Part shown: positions 1 to 12,195 of the stretch, one piece after another
Layout of the letters: every line of letters begins with the position of its first letter
How positions within the stretch are numbered: position 1 is the stretch's first letter
NCBI GenBank assembly: GCA_003255025.1
Contig: QANY01005678.1
Span: 694,703-758,702 of the forward strand
Reading direction: 5' to 3'
Length of the DNA: 64,000 bases
Origin: Datisca glomerata
Taxonomy: Eukaryota; Streptophyta; Magnoliopsida; Cucurbitales; Datiscaceae
Position numbers and translations under genes: made by a program
The notes under the pieces: generated by a model
Seen by the model: the letters and a program-made list of their open reading frames with translations, nothing else
Database searches by the model: none
What the model was told of the DNA's origin: nothing

Positions 1-608
1 TAATCTATAAAATTACTTAAGTGTATACTATTTGCCCCTTAAAATTTAGAAAATTATTAAATTATATACGGTTTGTCACTCTTCAAATATATAAAATAAC
101 AAAATTATATGATATTTCTCTCATTCAAAATTTAAAATTATAGAAATTTAATAAACATTTAAATTTATTATTACATTAAATAGAATCGGGTTTAAATTTT
201 TTATCTTTTCTCTACAAAAGTTCTGACCTCACCCCTGATTACTAGCCCATGTTCTCTGATACCAAAACCATGATCAAAACTTCTTCCCCAATGAGAAACT
301 GCTTCTCGCATGTTCACGGCTTACCATGTTATTCTTCTTTTCGTTCATCAGTTTAAGTTATGATCAATTAGTGGGACTTGGCCAGAAAGTGTTCCTGCCT
401 CTATCATTAGCTCGGGTAGTAGCCATTTCTGGTAGTAGCCTTATCCTACTCTAATACATGACAAATAAATAAAAATATACTTGAAATTTATAACTAGCAT
501 TTTTTTCGTGGAACTACAACTTCTATTAGACAGTTCGACTATGTTGAATCTTAAAAATCAATAAAGGAATGATTGAATATGATTTTTTAAAACGTCTTTT
601 AAAATATG
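1..608. other. AT-rich spacer, no gene seen
   Basis: No coding region, RNA gene or clear transposon structure was found. The last five bases (604-608, ATATG) are the left target-site duplication of the LTR element that starts at 609. Confidence 0.6.
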
Positions 609-1136
609 TGTAAAGGAAAAAAATTCATCTTCTTTGAGAATCGGTCGTGAATTTCTTACATCATAATATGAAAATCAAGAGAATAATTTAGAGAGTGAGA
701 AAATAATGACACCAATGTTTACGTGAAAAACCCTTAAAAGGAAGAAAAATCACGAGCATATTTTGATAGTATTTCATTATGGAGAAAGAGTCTACAAAGC
801 TAATGAATGTTGAGAGTTGTTGTCCTTCATTTGGAGTTGCATCTTGCCTCTATTTATAGGCCTTCAACCGGTTACATAAAATCCGATACAACTTATCTAA
901 TTCTATCTGAAAATATGATCAATGGAATATTTCTTGAGATCTAGGTTATCAACAATAATAACCAAGTGAATCTAAATCGTTTTATCAATTCAATGATCTT
1001 GATTAGCTTCTCTTTGGATTGCTACATCAGCAATCTACGTAATTTCGTCTGATTGGTCGGTTCTCGCTCTATCTTCTCTTCGATGGAGTTTTCGATTTAG
1101 ATCTTGCCACATGTCATGTGAAATTATTCACGTTCA
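609..1136 (-). repeat. 3' LTR of the LARD element
   Basis: This is the left LTR, in the same orientation as 7223-7759 and a related LTR at 20457-21033 on the other strand. A TATA-like motif (CCTATAAATAGAGG on the minus strand) lies near 847-860, the usual place for an LTR promoter. In the minus orientation it starts TGAACG and ends TTTACA. Confidence 0.87.
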
Positions 1137-1148
1137 TTTGCCCCCTTT
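1137..1148 (-). other. Polypurine tract of the LARD element
   Basis: On the minus strand AAAGGGGGCAAA directly precedes the TG that opens the downstream LTR. That is the position and composition expected for the plus-strand primer in reverse transcription. Confidence 0.75.
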
Positions 1149-1359
1149 ACACTTGATGAAGTCTTTCTTCATTCAGGTGTAATGATTTGATTCCTTGATC
1201 TTTTCCATTAGATTCATTGGGATCTGCAATAATAATGATCTGCAAAAGTTATCAACAATTATAGGGAGTTGCTTTACCGACTGACGTGCATTTAAGGGTT
1301 GCGTGTGCTTTCTTTTATTTTATTCTCATGTTCTCATAATGGTCTGTTCCAACATTTTT

Positions 1360-1850
1360 AATTCTCGTTCTCGCTAAGAATATGACTTGGCTCTCTAATT
1401 TTCATTTTCGTTAAAAGCCTGATCTGGCGCTTTGGTCTTTGCTCCTGATAAAAATTTGATCTGGTGCTCGGTTTCCATATTCGCTAAGAGGTCTGATCTA
1501 GCGCTCGATTACCATCTTCCTCAAGAGGTCTGATTTGGCGCTTGATTTCCATCTTCCCTAAGAAGTCTGATTTGGCGCTGATCTAGCGCTCGCTTTCCAT
1601 CTCGCTAGGGGGTCTGGTTTGGAGCTCGATTCTGTTCTCACTAGGGGGTCTGGTCTGGAGCTCAATTCCGTTCTCGCTAGGGTTCTGGTCTGGAGCTTCG
1701 AATTCTATTTTCGCTACAAGATCTGATATAGAGCTTGGTTTCCGCTTTCGCTACAAGATCTGATCTAGATCTTGGTTTCCATCTTCGCTAAAAGGTCTGA
1801 TCTGGCGCTCGGTTTCGTTCTCACTAGGGGGTCTGCTTCAACGCTTCAGA
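1360..1850. repeat. ~37-bp degenerate tandem array inside the LARD
   Basis: About 11 to 13 copies of a unit built on GGTCTGATCTGGCGCTCG followed by a TTTCCATCTTCGCTAAGA-like half. Copies differ at many sites and unit length drifts by a few bases. It does not encode a consistent reading frame. Confidence 0.75.
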
Positions 1851-2589
1851 TTCTGTTCTAACATCTTGACTCTCCCCAGTCATTTGTTTTGTCATTTCTC
1901 ATCCTTGTGCTCAAGTTTAATAGTCATTTTTGTCAGAACACATAAAATATATTTTCCAAGCAACTATTTAACATGTCGTTGTTAATCTTCTCATTGAGGA
2001 TGTAGTGCCAACCCTTCTGTTGAAGATATTGCCGCTGATGCAACCACATTCTTTGATTCTTTCTGTAAGTTTTCCTTTCTTCCAGACATAGCAAATTTTC
2101 TTTTTCCTTTATTTGTAGTTCTTTTTCCGTTGTCACTTTTTTCCGTTCACAAAGACTGGTTTGTTTGAAGATGACTTCTAGTATTCTTTTGAGAACAACT
2201 ACTGATTGTGGAGTTCCTCCAGTTTCCTTTGGCTACAAGTTCATTAATAGAGTTTTCTCCTTTTCTTCAATACGGGCTCATTGATAGAGTTTATCCCGTT
2301 TCTTCATTTTTTTCCTTCTCTCATACGTTAAGATCTGTGACAAAAATATTGTACAAGAACAATAACATAATAGTTTATTGAAATAAGTAATGAATGAGTG
2401 TACCATTTCATAATTTCATTGCAGGAGTTTAAGTTTGATGTCCTGCTTCCATTTATTGAATTTCTCCCATTTCCTTGTTTTTCTTTGTCCTTCTCTCGTT
2501 TTATATTTTTCCTTCGTACTTCAGCTTCAATCAATATAAATACTCTGTTTGTGCACTTTTTCTTCTATTGAACTCTCTTTTTGTTGTAC

Positions 2590-3370
2590 TGCTTTTTCAA
2601 AGACTTAGGTTCAAATAAAGAACCATGGCCTCGTCTTCGTTCTGAGAGAATGAATTATGAACTGTCGTTTTCTTTTGAGAGAAGGACTTAGGTTTAAATA
2701 AAAAATCATGGCTCGTTTTTGCTTTACGAAGGACTTATGAACTGTCCATTTTCTTTTGAGAGGAGGACTTAGGTTCAAATAAAGAACCATGACCCCATTT
2801 TTATTTTCCGCATTCTGGGAGAATGTCTCACGAACTGTCTGCTCTCAAGGACTTAGGTTCAAATAAAGAACCATGGACCTGTCTTCATTCTGAGAGTATG
2901 ACTTATGAGCTGTCATTTTATTTTGAGAGAATGACTTAGGTTTAAATAAAAAACCATGGTCCTGTTTCCATTTTAAGAGGGACTTACGAACTGCCCATTT
3001 TCAAGACTTAGGTTCAAATAAAGAACCATGGCCCCGTCTTCATTCCGAGAGAAGAAATTATGAACTGCCCATTTTTTAGAGGAGAACTTAGGTTAAAATA
3101 AAGAACCATATCCCCATTTTTACTTTGAGAGGGACTAACAAACTGTCCATTTTCTTTCAAAATGAGGACTTGGTTCAAATAAAGAACCATTGCCTCATTT
3201 TTATTTTGAGAGGGACTTACGAACTTCATTTTTTTTTAGATGAAGACTTAAGTTCAAATAAAAAACCATGATCCTATTTTTACTTTGAGAGGGACTTACA
3301 AACTACCCATTTTCTTATAAAAGGAGGACTTAGGTTCAAATAAAGAACCATTGCCTCATTTTTATTTCCA
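2590..3370. repeat. ~80-bp degenerate tandem array inside the LARD
   Basis: About 10 copies carry the core GGTTCAAATAAAGAACCAT, starting near 2608, 2690, 2772, 2855, 2938, 3012, 3092, 3172, 3252 and 3332. Between cores are variants of GACTTACGAACTGTCCATTTT and TTTTGAGAG. Short ORFs here are by-products of the repeat. Confidence 0.8.
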
Positions 3371-3649
3371 TATAAGAACTGCTTCCGTAGACAATCTCAA
3401 TGATTTAGGCTCCTTCCGTAGAACTATGGCCCTGTTTTGATTTACTACTAGTTCATCGATAGAGTTTTTCCTATTTCCTTTCTTTTCTTCCGCTTCTTTT
3501 TCCTTCCTTTTCTCACTTCTTTTTCCTCTCTTTTCTCACTTCTTTTTCCTTTCTTCCTGGCCTTCCCGTTCTAAAACGTTGAAGCCATGGCCTTCCTTGA
3601 CTTTTCTATACTGGCTTTTTCTTTACTGAGCTTTTCTTTTCTCGAATTT

Positions 3650-4040
3650 TCTTTACTCAGCTCAGCTTTTCTTTTCTCAGCTTTGAAGTTCTTTCCTCAA
3701 CTACTTTTCTTTTCTGCTCTTAAGTTATTTCCTCAACATATTTTCTTTCCTGAAGTTATTTCCTCAACTTTTTTTTGAAGTTCTTTCCTCAACTCTTTCA
3801 TTTATGAAGTTCTTTCCTCAACTTCTTTTCTTTTCTGAAATTCTTTCCTCAACTTTTTTCTTTCCTGAAGTTATTTCCTCAACTCTTTTCTGAAGTATTT
3901 CTTTAACTCTTTTCTTTTCTGAAGTTCTTTCCTCAACTTTTTTTTCTTTCCTAAAGTTCTTTCCTCAACTCTTTCCTGAAGTTCTTTCCTCAACTCTTTT
4001 CTTTTCTGAAGTTCTTTCCTCAACTTCTTTTCTCAGTGTT
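3650..4040. repeat. ~32-bp pyrimidine-rich tandem array inside the LARD
   Basis: Repeats of TGAAGTTCTTTCCTCAACT followed by a TTTTCTTTTC spacer, about 11 copies. Strong strand asymmetry, almost no purine runs on the plus strand. An apparent ORF at 3587-3778 is low-complexity Phe/Leu/Ser and is not a gene. Confidence 0.75.
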
Positions 4041-4309
4041 TCTTTAATAAGCTGAAGGTTTTTACTCTTTTTTTTAGTTTGTCCATTCTCGTTGCTCTGT
4101 TCTCATCCTTTGTCCATCGTGACTTGTGTTTCAGTTCATTTTGAGAATATGACTTACGAACTATCTCTCCCAAGGACTTACACCTTAGTTCCTTCTGAGA
4201 GTAGGACTTACGAATTGCCCATCCCAAGAACTTACACCCTTATTTTCGTTGTTCTTGAAGGAGAGAGAAAGTTGACGCTAAGTATTTGTTTTGTAAGCAG
4301 TCTGCACAT

Positions 4310-5530
4310 TATCATGCCATCAGTTTTGATTGAAAGTTCCAAATTGAATTCCATGAAATTCTTCAAGAAGTTGATTTTTATATGCGTCTGATGATATATA
4401 ATTCGCCATGTAATTGGATCCTAGTCGATACAATTTAATTAACGAATTTGACCGTTCTACGTAATAAGTTTTCCCGAACAGCCTTTATGAAAATTTTCAT
4501 AACTTTTGTTCGGGAGCTCCGAATCAAGTTCTGCAAAATTTGATTTTTGATCGAAATCTCCAAATTGAATTCCGTAAAATTCTCCAATAAGTAGACTTTT
4601 ATATTTTTCTGAAGATGTAAGGTTCACCGTGTAGTTGGCTTCTAAAAAATACAGTTTAATTGATTGTTCTTCACATTCTACTTTCTTAAACAATCTTCAC
4701 AAAAATTATCATAACTTTAACTCAAGAGCTCTAAATAGAGTTTTTCCTTAATAGCATCAACGAGAGCTGCCATAACTTTTGTTTGAGAGCTTCAAATTGA
4801 TTTCCGTGAAATTCTTCACAAAGTAGATTTCTATATCTTTCCGTTGATATAGGATTCGTCATGTAGTTAGCCCCAGTAAATACAGTTTAATTTCCAAATT
4901 CAAGGTTCTACATAATCTGTTTTCCTAAGCAGCCTCCACAAGAATTGTCATAATATTTTTTCAAGAACTCCAAATCAAGTTCTGCAAAATTCTTCAAGAA
5001 GTAGACAACTATATCTTTCTAACGATATATTATTTTCTATGTAATAATATATAGGTTTACTTTCATGAATGACACCAACAAAATTACCATAGCTTTTGAT
5101 CGGGAGTTTCAAATTGATTTCCGTAAAATTCTTCATGAGGAAGATTTCCGCATCTTTCCGTTGATATAAGATTTTCCATGTAATTGACTCCTACTAAATT
5201 CAGTTTAATTTCTAAAGTTGACCATTCTATATATTCTACTTTCTCGAACAGCCTTCGCAAAAACCATCATAACTTTTTGTTGTGAGCTCCAAAATCAATT
5301 CCGTAAAATTCTCCAAGAAGTAGACTTATATATCTTCATTATAATATATGATTCTCCATGTGTTCAGCTCCCAATTGACATAGTATAATTTCCGAAATTT
5401 ACTATTCGGCGTAATCTTCATTTCTGAACAGCTTGTATGAAATCTGCCATAACTTTTGCCTCAAAGTTTCAAATTGAGTTCCACGAAATTCCTCAAGAAG
5501 CTAATTTCCATATCTTTCAAACGATGTATG
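4310..5530. repeat. ~180-bp degenerate tandem array inside the LARD
   Basis: About seven copies of a long unit. The marker CATAACTTTTG plus GAGCTCCAAATTGA recurs near 4499, 4710, 4769, 4947, 5087, 5266 and 5448. Each is followed by GTAAAATTCTTCAAGAAGTA, a TATATCTTTC block, a CCATGTAGTT block and an AACAGCC block. The unit is far longer than the other arrays in this element. Confidence 0.8.
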
Positions 5531-6179
5531 ATTTGTAGTATAGTTATCTTTCGTTCTCTTCACTTGAAACACCAAATTTGGTTTGATTTGTAATGGTTTC
5601 TACGTCAAATACCACTCTGGTAAGATGATTGAGTGTTAAGTTGACCGAGTTAAATACGCTATTTTTAGTGTCTTGAGTTAGATGTATGATCTCAAAAAAA
5701 AGATATTTCGGTTTGATAATATTTATTAACTCAAATCAATTTAGACATGACATAATAAATTATTTTCATGATGCACAATTATGAGATAGTGTCATGCTAA
5801 TGTTTATTTGGTTGAGCTATCAATACGAGTGTACTAGCCGATCTAAGCACTATAAATGTGATTTACGGTAACACGTGTTAAGCATGATCATATGCCCTTA
5901 AATTTTTGAGATTATGCAACAAATATTAAATTCACATTTTTATGGATAAAATGACATATATAAGAGAAGCAAAGTAAATAAAAAGTGAATACTTAACTTT
6001 GAGTTCAATGTGTTTTTGAAAATGTCATTTTCAAGTTCTGAATATCGTTGCATGCTCCTCGTCCGTCATTTTTTTTCACTTTCCCTTCATGCCCCTTCAT
6101 TCTTGATTTTAGTTTGCGAGATTTGTACTTTTGAAACTTTCGGTCTGAGGTTTCTATTTTCAGTTTATGTTGTTTGTTC

Positions 6180-6990
6180 ATCCCTTACTTTCATTTTCAC
6201 TTCTAGTTCCATTTCCATGCCGCTTCCGTTTCGGCTTCCATTACGCTCCCGTTTCTAGTATCATAACCATTGCAGTTTTCATTCCCGTTGCCACGAATTT
6301 TCAATTTCCGTTGCCATGAAGTTTCCGTTGCCGCTGCTATAATGTTTCCGGTTCTCGACGTTTCCTGTTTTGAAGTTGTGGCTTTCTTGAATGAAGTGAA
6401 CGTAATTTTCTTTACTCTTCTTTTCTCTAGAATTTCTGCCCTGAAATTTTTTCTTATCCATTTTTTTCTTTTCCAATGAATTTCTCTTCTGAAATTCTCT
6501 TTCTTTTATGAAGCGCTGAAGCTTCTCTGTTCTAAATTTTTTTACTTCTACTTTTCTGTTCTGAAGCTCTGACTTCAGCTTTTTTGTTTTGAAACTCTGA
6601 CTTTGGCTTTTTTGTTTTGAAGCTCTGACTTCAACTTTTCTGATCTAAGCTGATCTGATCTGAGCTTGATGAGTTCTTCTGTTCCGCGCTTTCTGAGCTC
6701 TTATATTCTGAACTTTATGAAGTCTTCTGGTCTGAGATTTATGAGCTTGTCTGGTTTGACCTCTTCTGGTCTGAGCTTTTAGAGCTTTTATAATATGAGC
6801 TTCCTGAGACCTTCTGACTTGAGCTCTCTGAACTTTTCTTATCTGAGCTCTCTAGCTTTTTTATCAGAGCTTTCTGATCTAAGCTTCCTGAGGCCTTCTG
6901 ATCTGAGCTCTCTGAGCTTTTTTGATCTGAGCTCTCTGAGATTTTCTGATATGTGCTTTATGAGCTCAACTTTTAATATCGGCTCTGATT
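6180..6990. repeat. CCGTTGCCA-rich and CTGAGCT-rich arrays inside the LARD
   Basis: 6180-6370 has repeats of TTTCCGTTGCCATGAA type; the same kind of sequence, inverted, recurs at 22570-22800 in the second LARD copy. 6500-6990 has ~25-30-bp repeats of GAAGCTCTGACTTCAGCTTT and then GATCTGAGCTCTCTGAGCTT. Short ORFs on both strands follow the repeat and are not genes. Confidence 0.7.
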
Positions 6991-7202
6991 TTTTTCTTGC
7001 TTGAAGCTTCCTCGGTAGCGACGTTTCCATGGTAGCGATGCTGCCCCTCACAGTTGGTGATGAAGGCAACGCCATTACCACAATTTTGTAGATTCGATTC
7101 CACGAATAGAGTTTATAATAAATTTTTATTTTATAAATAATAATTGTACAAAATAAATATTTTAAATGAATATGAATAAGTTTACCGCTCTTCGCTCTCT
7201 CC

Positions 7203-7222
7203 CTCTCAATGAAAGCACCAAA
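7203..7222 (-). other. Candidate primer-binding site of the LARD
   Basis: Directly inside the upstream LTR the minus strand reads TTTGGTGCTTTCATTGAGAG. TGG is the usual first triplet of a site complementary to a tRNA 3' CCA. I cannot name the tRNA. The second LARD copy has TTTGGTGCTTTG at the same place (21034). Confidence 0.5.
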
Positions 7223-7759
7223 TATAAAGGAAAAAATTCACCGTCTTTGAGATCGGTCGTGAATTTCTTACATCATTATATGAAAATCAAGAGAATAGTT
7301 TAGAGAGAGAGAGAGAGAGAGAGAAAATAATGACACCAATGTTTACGTGGAAAACCCTTAAAGGGAAGAAAAATCACGGGGAGATTTTGATAGTATTTCA
7401 TTATGGAGAAAGGGTTTACAAGGCTAATGAGTGTTGATAGTTGTTGTACTCCGTTTGGTTTTGCTTCTTGCCTCTATTTATAGGCCTTCAATCAGTTACA
7501 TAAAATCTGATACAACTTATCTAATTCTATCTGAAAAAAGGATCAACAGAATATTTTCTGAGATCTAGCTTATCAACAATAACAATCAAGTGAACTAGAC
7601 CGTCTGATCAATCCAATGATCTTGATTAGATTCTCTTTGGATCACCACATCAGCAATCCATGTACTTTTATCTGATTGGCTGGTTCTCGCTCTATCTTCT
7701 CTTCGATGGAGTCTTCGATCTAGATCTTGTCACGTGTCATGTGAAATTATTCATGTTCA
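7223..7759 (-). repeat. 5' LTR of the LARD element
   Basis: This is the right LTR, 537 bp, the partner of 609-1136. It holds a GA microsatellite near 7300-7325 and the TATA-like motif at about 7471-7484. It ends at the ATATG target duplication (7760-7764). Confidence 0.87.
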
Positions 7760-7764
7760 ATATG

Positions 7765-8741
7765 TAGAAGAAAATAATTGTATGAATGAATTTTAATATA
7801 TTAATAATATATTTCTATTTTTTAATTCCTCATTTTTTTCTCTCGTTTCTTTCTCATATATATGAACTTCAATGTTGAGTGTAGACAATATTTAATTTGA
7901 TCAATTGATGATGTCAATCATAATATTTCACCGATCATTGAAAATGATTAGATTTATGGTCTTCTAAAAGCTAGTGGGTTATGATTAGAGCGTGTTGGTT
8001 TGGCAAATAAAAGTTACATGTAAAATATTTTATACTATAGGTAAACACGAATACCCTTCCAAAAAATGTCAGTTGTCCAAACTAACCAAAATTTCCCCGG
8101 AAAGAAGTGAAGATGCTTACCACAGGTGAGAGGAGTGGCAAGAAGAGAGTAAAAACCCTTCACCAATATTGGACACAGAATTTTGACTCCAATCAAAATT
8201 CACCACATCATAAGTTGGTGGGTTCATAATCGATAAATAAAAATTTACTATGCAAAACCTCTAAAACTCAATGAAATTACGTCAAGTGTCAATAAACAAT
8301 TGGACAAAGCTTGATTCTATGGCAAATGAGAAAATGCCACATGTCTTAATGATACAACAAGTCAAATAAAACAATGACATGTGTCATCTTAAATAACTAG
8401 TAAAATTTTGCCAAGTGTCACTAGACCTCTCTCAAAATCTCTATAAATAGGTAGGAGTCTTATTTCACAAAGGCAAAAGTGTTCCTAGAGACAAAAAACT
8501 CTCAGAAGATGCGAAAAAACTCCAGATTTTAGAAAGAAGGATTTCAAGAAATCTACAAAAGTTTCATCTCAAGTTCAAGACATTCAAGCTATGCAACGAG
8601 TTTGATTGATCTCTAAACAAGCTCAAAGCCTAGAGATTAAAGAAGAATTCATCCAAGTCTTCTCCCACAAACATAGAAAAATCAACTTTCAATTAGTCAG
8701 ATCTGAAATGACTAAGTTGAGTCGAAATTTGACCAATAATA
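7765..8741 (+). other. Non-coding stretch with a promoter-like segment (possible LTR remnant)
   Basis: No gene found. 8230-8480 holds several MACRTGTCA-like motifs and a good TATA box (CTATAAATAG, 8441-8450), followed by a transcribed-leader-like, purine-rich sequence. This resembles the U3/R part of a retroelement LTR, but I found no second copy to define its ends. A 60-codon ORF at 8606-8788 crosses into the next LTR and is unlikely to be real. Confidence 0.4.
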
Positions 8742-9885
8742 TGTTGGGGTTATGCTCTCAAAGCATGTGTATTGACATTTTGATATGAAATTTAATGAGG
8801 ATTACATTTTTCTTATGATTGTTCTTTTAAATTATTGTTGAATAATTTACATAAATACATGAAAATTTCATATTCATTAATGAGACTATGATCCTGTATT
8901 AGTACGTGAGTATTAAGATCATAGATAATGAATAAAATTTTTAGCAACATATTAAAGTATGAAATATTTAATGAATGATTTCTAGTAAGGTTCACTAAGT
9001 TTTATGAATGCATGTAATCTAGATTTGGATCATCGATATGGATAGACATCTTAGTGAAAGTTTTTATATAATGAGATTATATATGACTAAACCGATGTGA
9101 ATTAATATATTTATCAACGTTCCGTTTATCATAAATATTTAATAGACATCAATTCGATGAACATATGTAGATCAATCTGAATCTTGAGTAGTCATGAACT
9201 CTTATACATGTCTACTAGACCTTTTGATTCACTCATTAAGGTTTGTTTCTAAAACAGGCTAGTGACTTTTATTTTGGAGATTCAGTGATGTGGATGGCTA
9301 GGAACATGATCTTACAAGATTTGGAATTCAAGCTTTCCTAACAGTTCGTATAATAGTTCCCTTAAATGTTAATTTTGGAACTAAATGGTTATTAAGCTAA
9401 AATTTATAATAAGATTATAAATTAGCCATTCACTAACGGATTAATGGTACTTAAGAATCAAAAGGTAATTAGAAGGGTAAAATGATAATTTTGAAATCAA
9501 AAATTGGAGGACAAAACTACGTGAAATGATTATATCAGTGGACTACATGAGAATACTCTATAAATATAATCTATAATCTCTAAGAGTACAATTTCATATT
9601 TATAGTGAAGTAATAGTAAAATTAATAAATAAGATTTTTTAATTAATAATCTGATTTATTGGAGTTTAGGATTATAAGTCAATGGTCCTTAAATCACCTA
9701 TGTACTACGCAATCTAGGGTGTGAATATTTCAGGACATGAGAAAATAACTCACTTGTAAAGAAATTTTTATTCAAGAGTAAATACATAATTATGAGATAA
9801 TTATGTACGATTAATAAATTAAAAATTAATTAATTGAATTATTTATGTATATCAATATAATTTTTGGAAATGGGAACGGAACATA
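8742..9885 (+). repeat. Upstream copia LTR, truncated
   Basis: Starts TGTTGGGGTTATG. It aligns with 10404-11275 from about 9040 onward and then breaks off near 9885, where unrelated sequence begins. Confidence 0.65.
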
Positions 9886-10265
9886 ATTGGGGGTACAAAT
9901 TTTCCGGGCATGTATAGGTGATATATTAGCCCAACGGCGCTAGACGCCACTACTGCACGCCCGACTCTTGATGGACCATGGTTCGAGTTTTGAGAGGTGC
10001 AATGTGTGTATTTTCACCGTTTTTTCTTTAAATCCCTTTCTTTTACTCTTTTTTTCCTTTAATAAGTCATTAAATTATTTTATTATATGTCAATAAGTTA
10101 TTATTCAAATTTTCTTTACTTATATTATGTATAATAAATTTTATAATATTGATTTATATGTCTAGAATTTTTCACCGAAACGGGATACCAAAACACCGAA
10201 ATATCCTAAATGTTTCATTTTTTTAAAAAACCAAAATGGCCACCGAAACGGAATTGACTACTATG
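9886..10265. other. Unassigned insert between the copia LTR copies
   Basis: No coding sequence. The left end has GGGAACGGAAC and the right end has CACCGAAACGG-type repeats (10175, 10236). It may be a small insertion into the dead element, but I could not define terminal repeats. Confidence 0.35.
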
Positions 10266-10376
10266 GTGAGAAAAGATCCTGACTGATCCTTTTACAAAGA
10301 CATTTTCTGCGAAATCATTTGAGGCTCACGTGCGTAAAATGTGATTGAGAGAAATGCCATTATCAACGTGGGAGAT
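10266..10376 (+). pseudogene. Copia polyprotein C-terminus remnant plus purine tract
   Basis: Reading near 10275-10348 gives DPFTKTFSAKSFEAHVRKM with the opening codons disturbed. This is the typical end of Ty1/copia RNase H (a D-P-L-T-K motif, then F..H). The purine tract directly precedes the LTR TG at 10377. Only about 25 residues survive. Confidence 0.65.
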
Positions 10377-12195
10377 TGTTGCAGGTTATGCCCCCATTAA
10401 TGTGGATATACATCTTAGTGAATGTGCTTTATATAATGAGATTATATATTACTGAACCGATGTGAATTAATATATTTATTAACGTGTCGTTTATCATAAA
10501 GATTTAATACACATCAATTCGATAATCATATGTAGATCTGTCTGAATTCTAAGTAGTCAAGAACTCATATACATGTTTATTGGAGGTTTTGATTCGCTGG
10601 TTAAGGTTTGTTTCTAAAATAAACTAGTGACTTTTGTTTTGGAGATTCATTTATATGGATGACTGGGAACATGATCTTACAAGATTTAGAATCCCAGCTT
10701 TCCTAACGGATTGTATATTGGTTCTCTTAAGTGTAAGTTTAGAACTATATGGTTATTGAGCTCAAATTTATAATAAGATTATAAATTAGCCATACACTAG
10801 TTGATTAATGGTACTTAAAGATCAAGAGGTAATTAGAAGGGTAAAACGGTAATTTTGACCACTTCTAATTTACGAACAAAAAATTAGAGGATAGAATTAC
10901 GTGAAATGATTATATCAGTGGACTACATGAGAATATTCTGTAAATACAATCTATAATCTCTAAGAGTGCGATTCCATATTTATAATGGATTAATATTAGA
11001 ATTAATAAATAAGTATATTTAATTAAATAGTTTAATTAATAATCTAGTTTATTGAAGCTTAGGATTATAGGTCAATGATCTCTAAGTCACCTCTATACTA
11101 CGCAGTCTAGGGTGTGAATATTTCAGGATATGAACAAATGACTAACTTGCAAAAAAAAAATTATTCTGGAGCAAGTACATAATTATGAGATAATTATGTT
11201 TGATTAATTAATTGAATTATTTAAGAATTAATTAATTGAATTATTTATATATATTAATATAATTTTCAGAAATTATATATATAAAAAATTATCGATTATT
11301 TTAATTAACTAATATCTGATTAAAATAAATATTTAATTTTGAATAACAGATAATTTACTTGATAGAGATGATCAGATATATTGATTTTGAATTAACTAAT
11401 ATCTTATTAAAATAAATATTTAATTTACATTAATTGTCACATGTCGATCAATGATTGTGAATCATAGATCACCATAGATTACTGTAGTGACACATGGCAC
11501 TACAACAACAGGCGTGTAACACTGCAATGTCACAGGATACTGCAGTGTTGTGTGACATATAGTGTCGTGAGGCACTGTAATGTTTCACGCCAACTGTAGT
11601 GCGGTGTGGCACTGCAATCGTGCACCGTTATACAGTGAGTCCCACTGCATTGTGCAATTTAAAATTAAATATTAATTTTTAATTTTAATTATCCCTAAAT
11701 ATCTTATACGCCATTATCTAGAAAATATATAGATATTATTCTAATGACATCAATCACTTCATCAGTTGATCAATCAGTTTAATCAGTTCATCAATCAAGA
11801 ATTAAGTGGAGAACATAATATCTTAAAGTGATTTTTCTCTACGATTAAAGTTAATCAAATCTCCAAAAGAATTATCAACTCGTTCTTTTAGAGAATCATC
11901 TCACTAAAAGATAGTCTCAGTAAAATCTTTATATCTCATGTGTTGAATACATCTAGAGACTGAAAATGTGTCTTGTAATATTCTACGTGTCCACATACGT
12001 CCTAGTGCATTGAGGATTGACTTGGAAGATCTTGGTGTGGATCTCAGAGTCTACTGATCGTTGAAACGATTTTATGGGACAGAGGATCGATCGATTTTAC
12101 AAGTACGCTTGATTTAGACTATAATAGGTATATGATTCCTAACCTTGTATGTTGTAGATTTAATATATAAATATATAACGGATCCCGACTGATTG
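10377..12195 (+). repeat. Downstream copia LTR
   Basis: Starts TGTTGCAGGTTATGCC next to the purine tract. It includes a GC-richer block around 11480-11650 with repeated CACTGCAGTG-like words. The 3' end was placed near 12195 from the change in composition only. Confidence 0.6.

Larger units (their letters stand above)
609..7759 (-). mobile_element. Non-autonomous LTR retrotransposon (LARD-type), structurally complete
   Basis: Two direct copies of a ~530-bp sequence (609-1136 and 7223-7759) bound this 7.15-kb element. The 5 bp outside each end are identical (ATATG at 604-608 and 7760-7764), the expected target duplication. Read on the minus strand the LTR begins TGAAC and, in the left copy, ends ACA. 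A purine tract (AAAGGGGGCAAA) sits directly inside the downstream LTR at 1137-1148, and a candidate primer site starting TTTGGTGC lies directly inside the upstream LTR. The 6.1-kb interior has no gag or pol and no long ORF. It is made of degenerate tandem arrays. This fits a large retrotransposon derivative mobilised by enzymes from elsewhere. The superfamily of the helper cannot be read from it. Confidence 0.88.
8742..12195 (+). mobile_element. Decayed copia-type element with long LTRs and almost no interior
   Basis: Two long direct copies, 8742-9885 and 10377 to about 12195, share more than 800 bp (9040-9885 matches 10404-11275). Both begin TGTTG followed by GGTTATG, a style common in plant Ty1/copia LTRs. 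Just before the second copy are a remnant of the end of a copia polyprotein and a purine tract, ACGTGGGAGAT. The first copy carries ~300 bp near its start that the second lacks. The interior is reduced to about 490 bp, so most of gag-pol has been lost. The LTR 3' end near 12195 is approximate. Confidence 0.7.

Noticed and set aside
609..1136. Solo LTR interpretation of each 530-bp repeat
   Set aside because: The matching ATATG duplication lies only outside the pair, with purine tract and primer-like site inside, so both belong to one element.
3587..3778. Plus-strand ORF rich in Phe, Leu and Ser
   Set aside because: It follows the pyrimidine-rich tandem array of the LARD interior and has no protein-like conservation.
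6839..7081. Minus-strand ORF with repeated ELRSE words
   Set aside because: The repeat in the protein is the DNA repeat GAGCTCAGATCAGAA read in frame. Other copies are out of frame, so there is no sign of selection.
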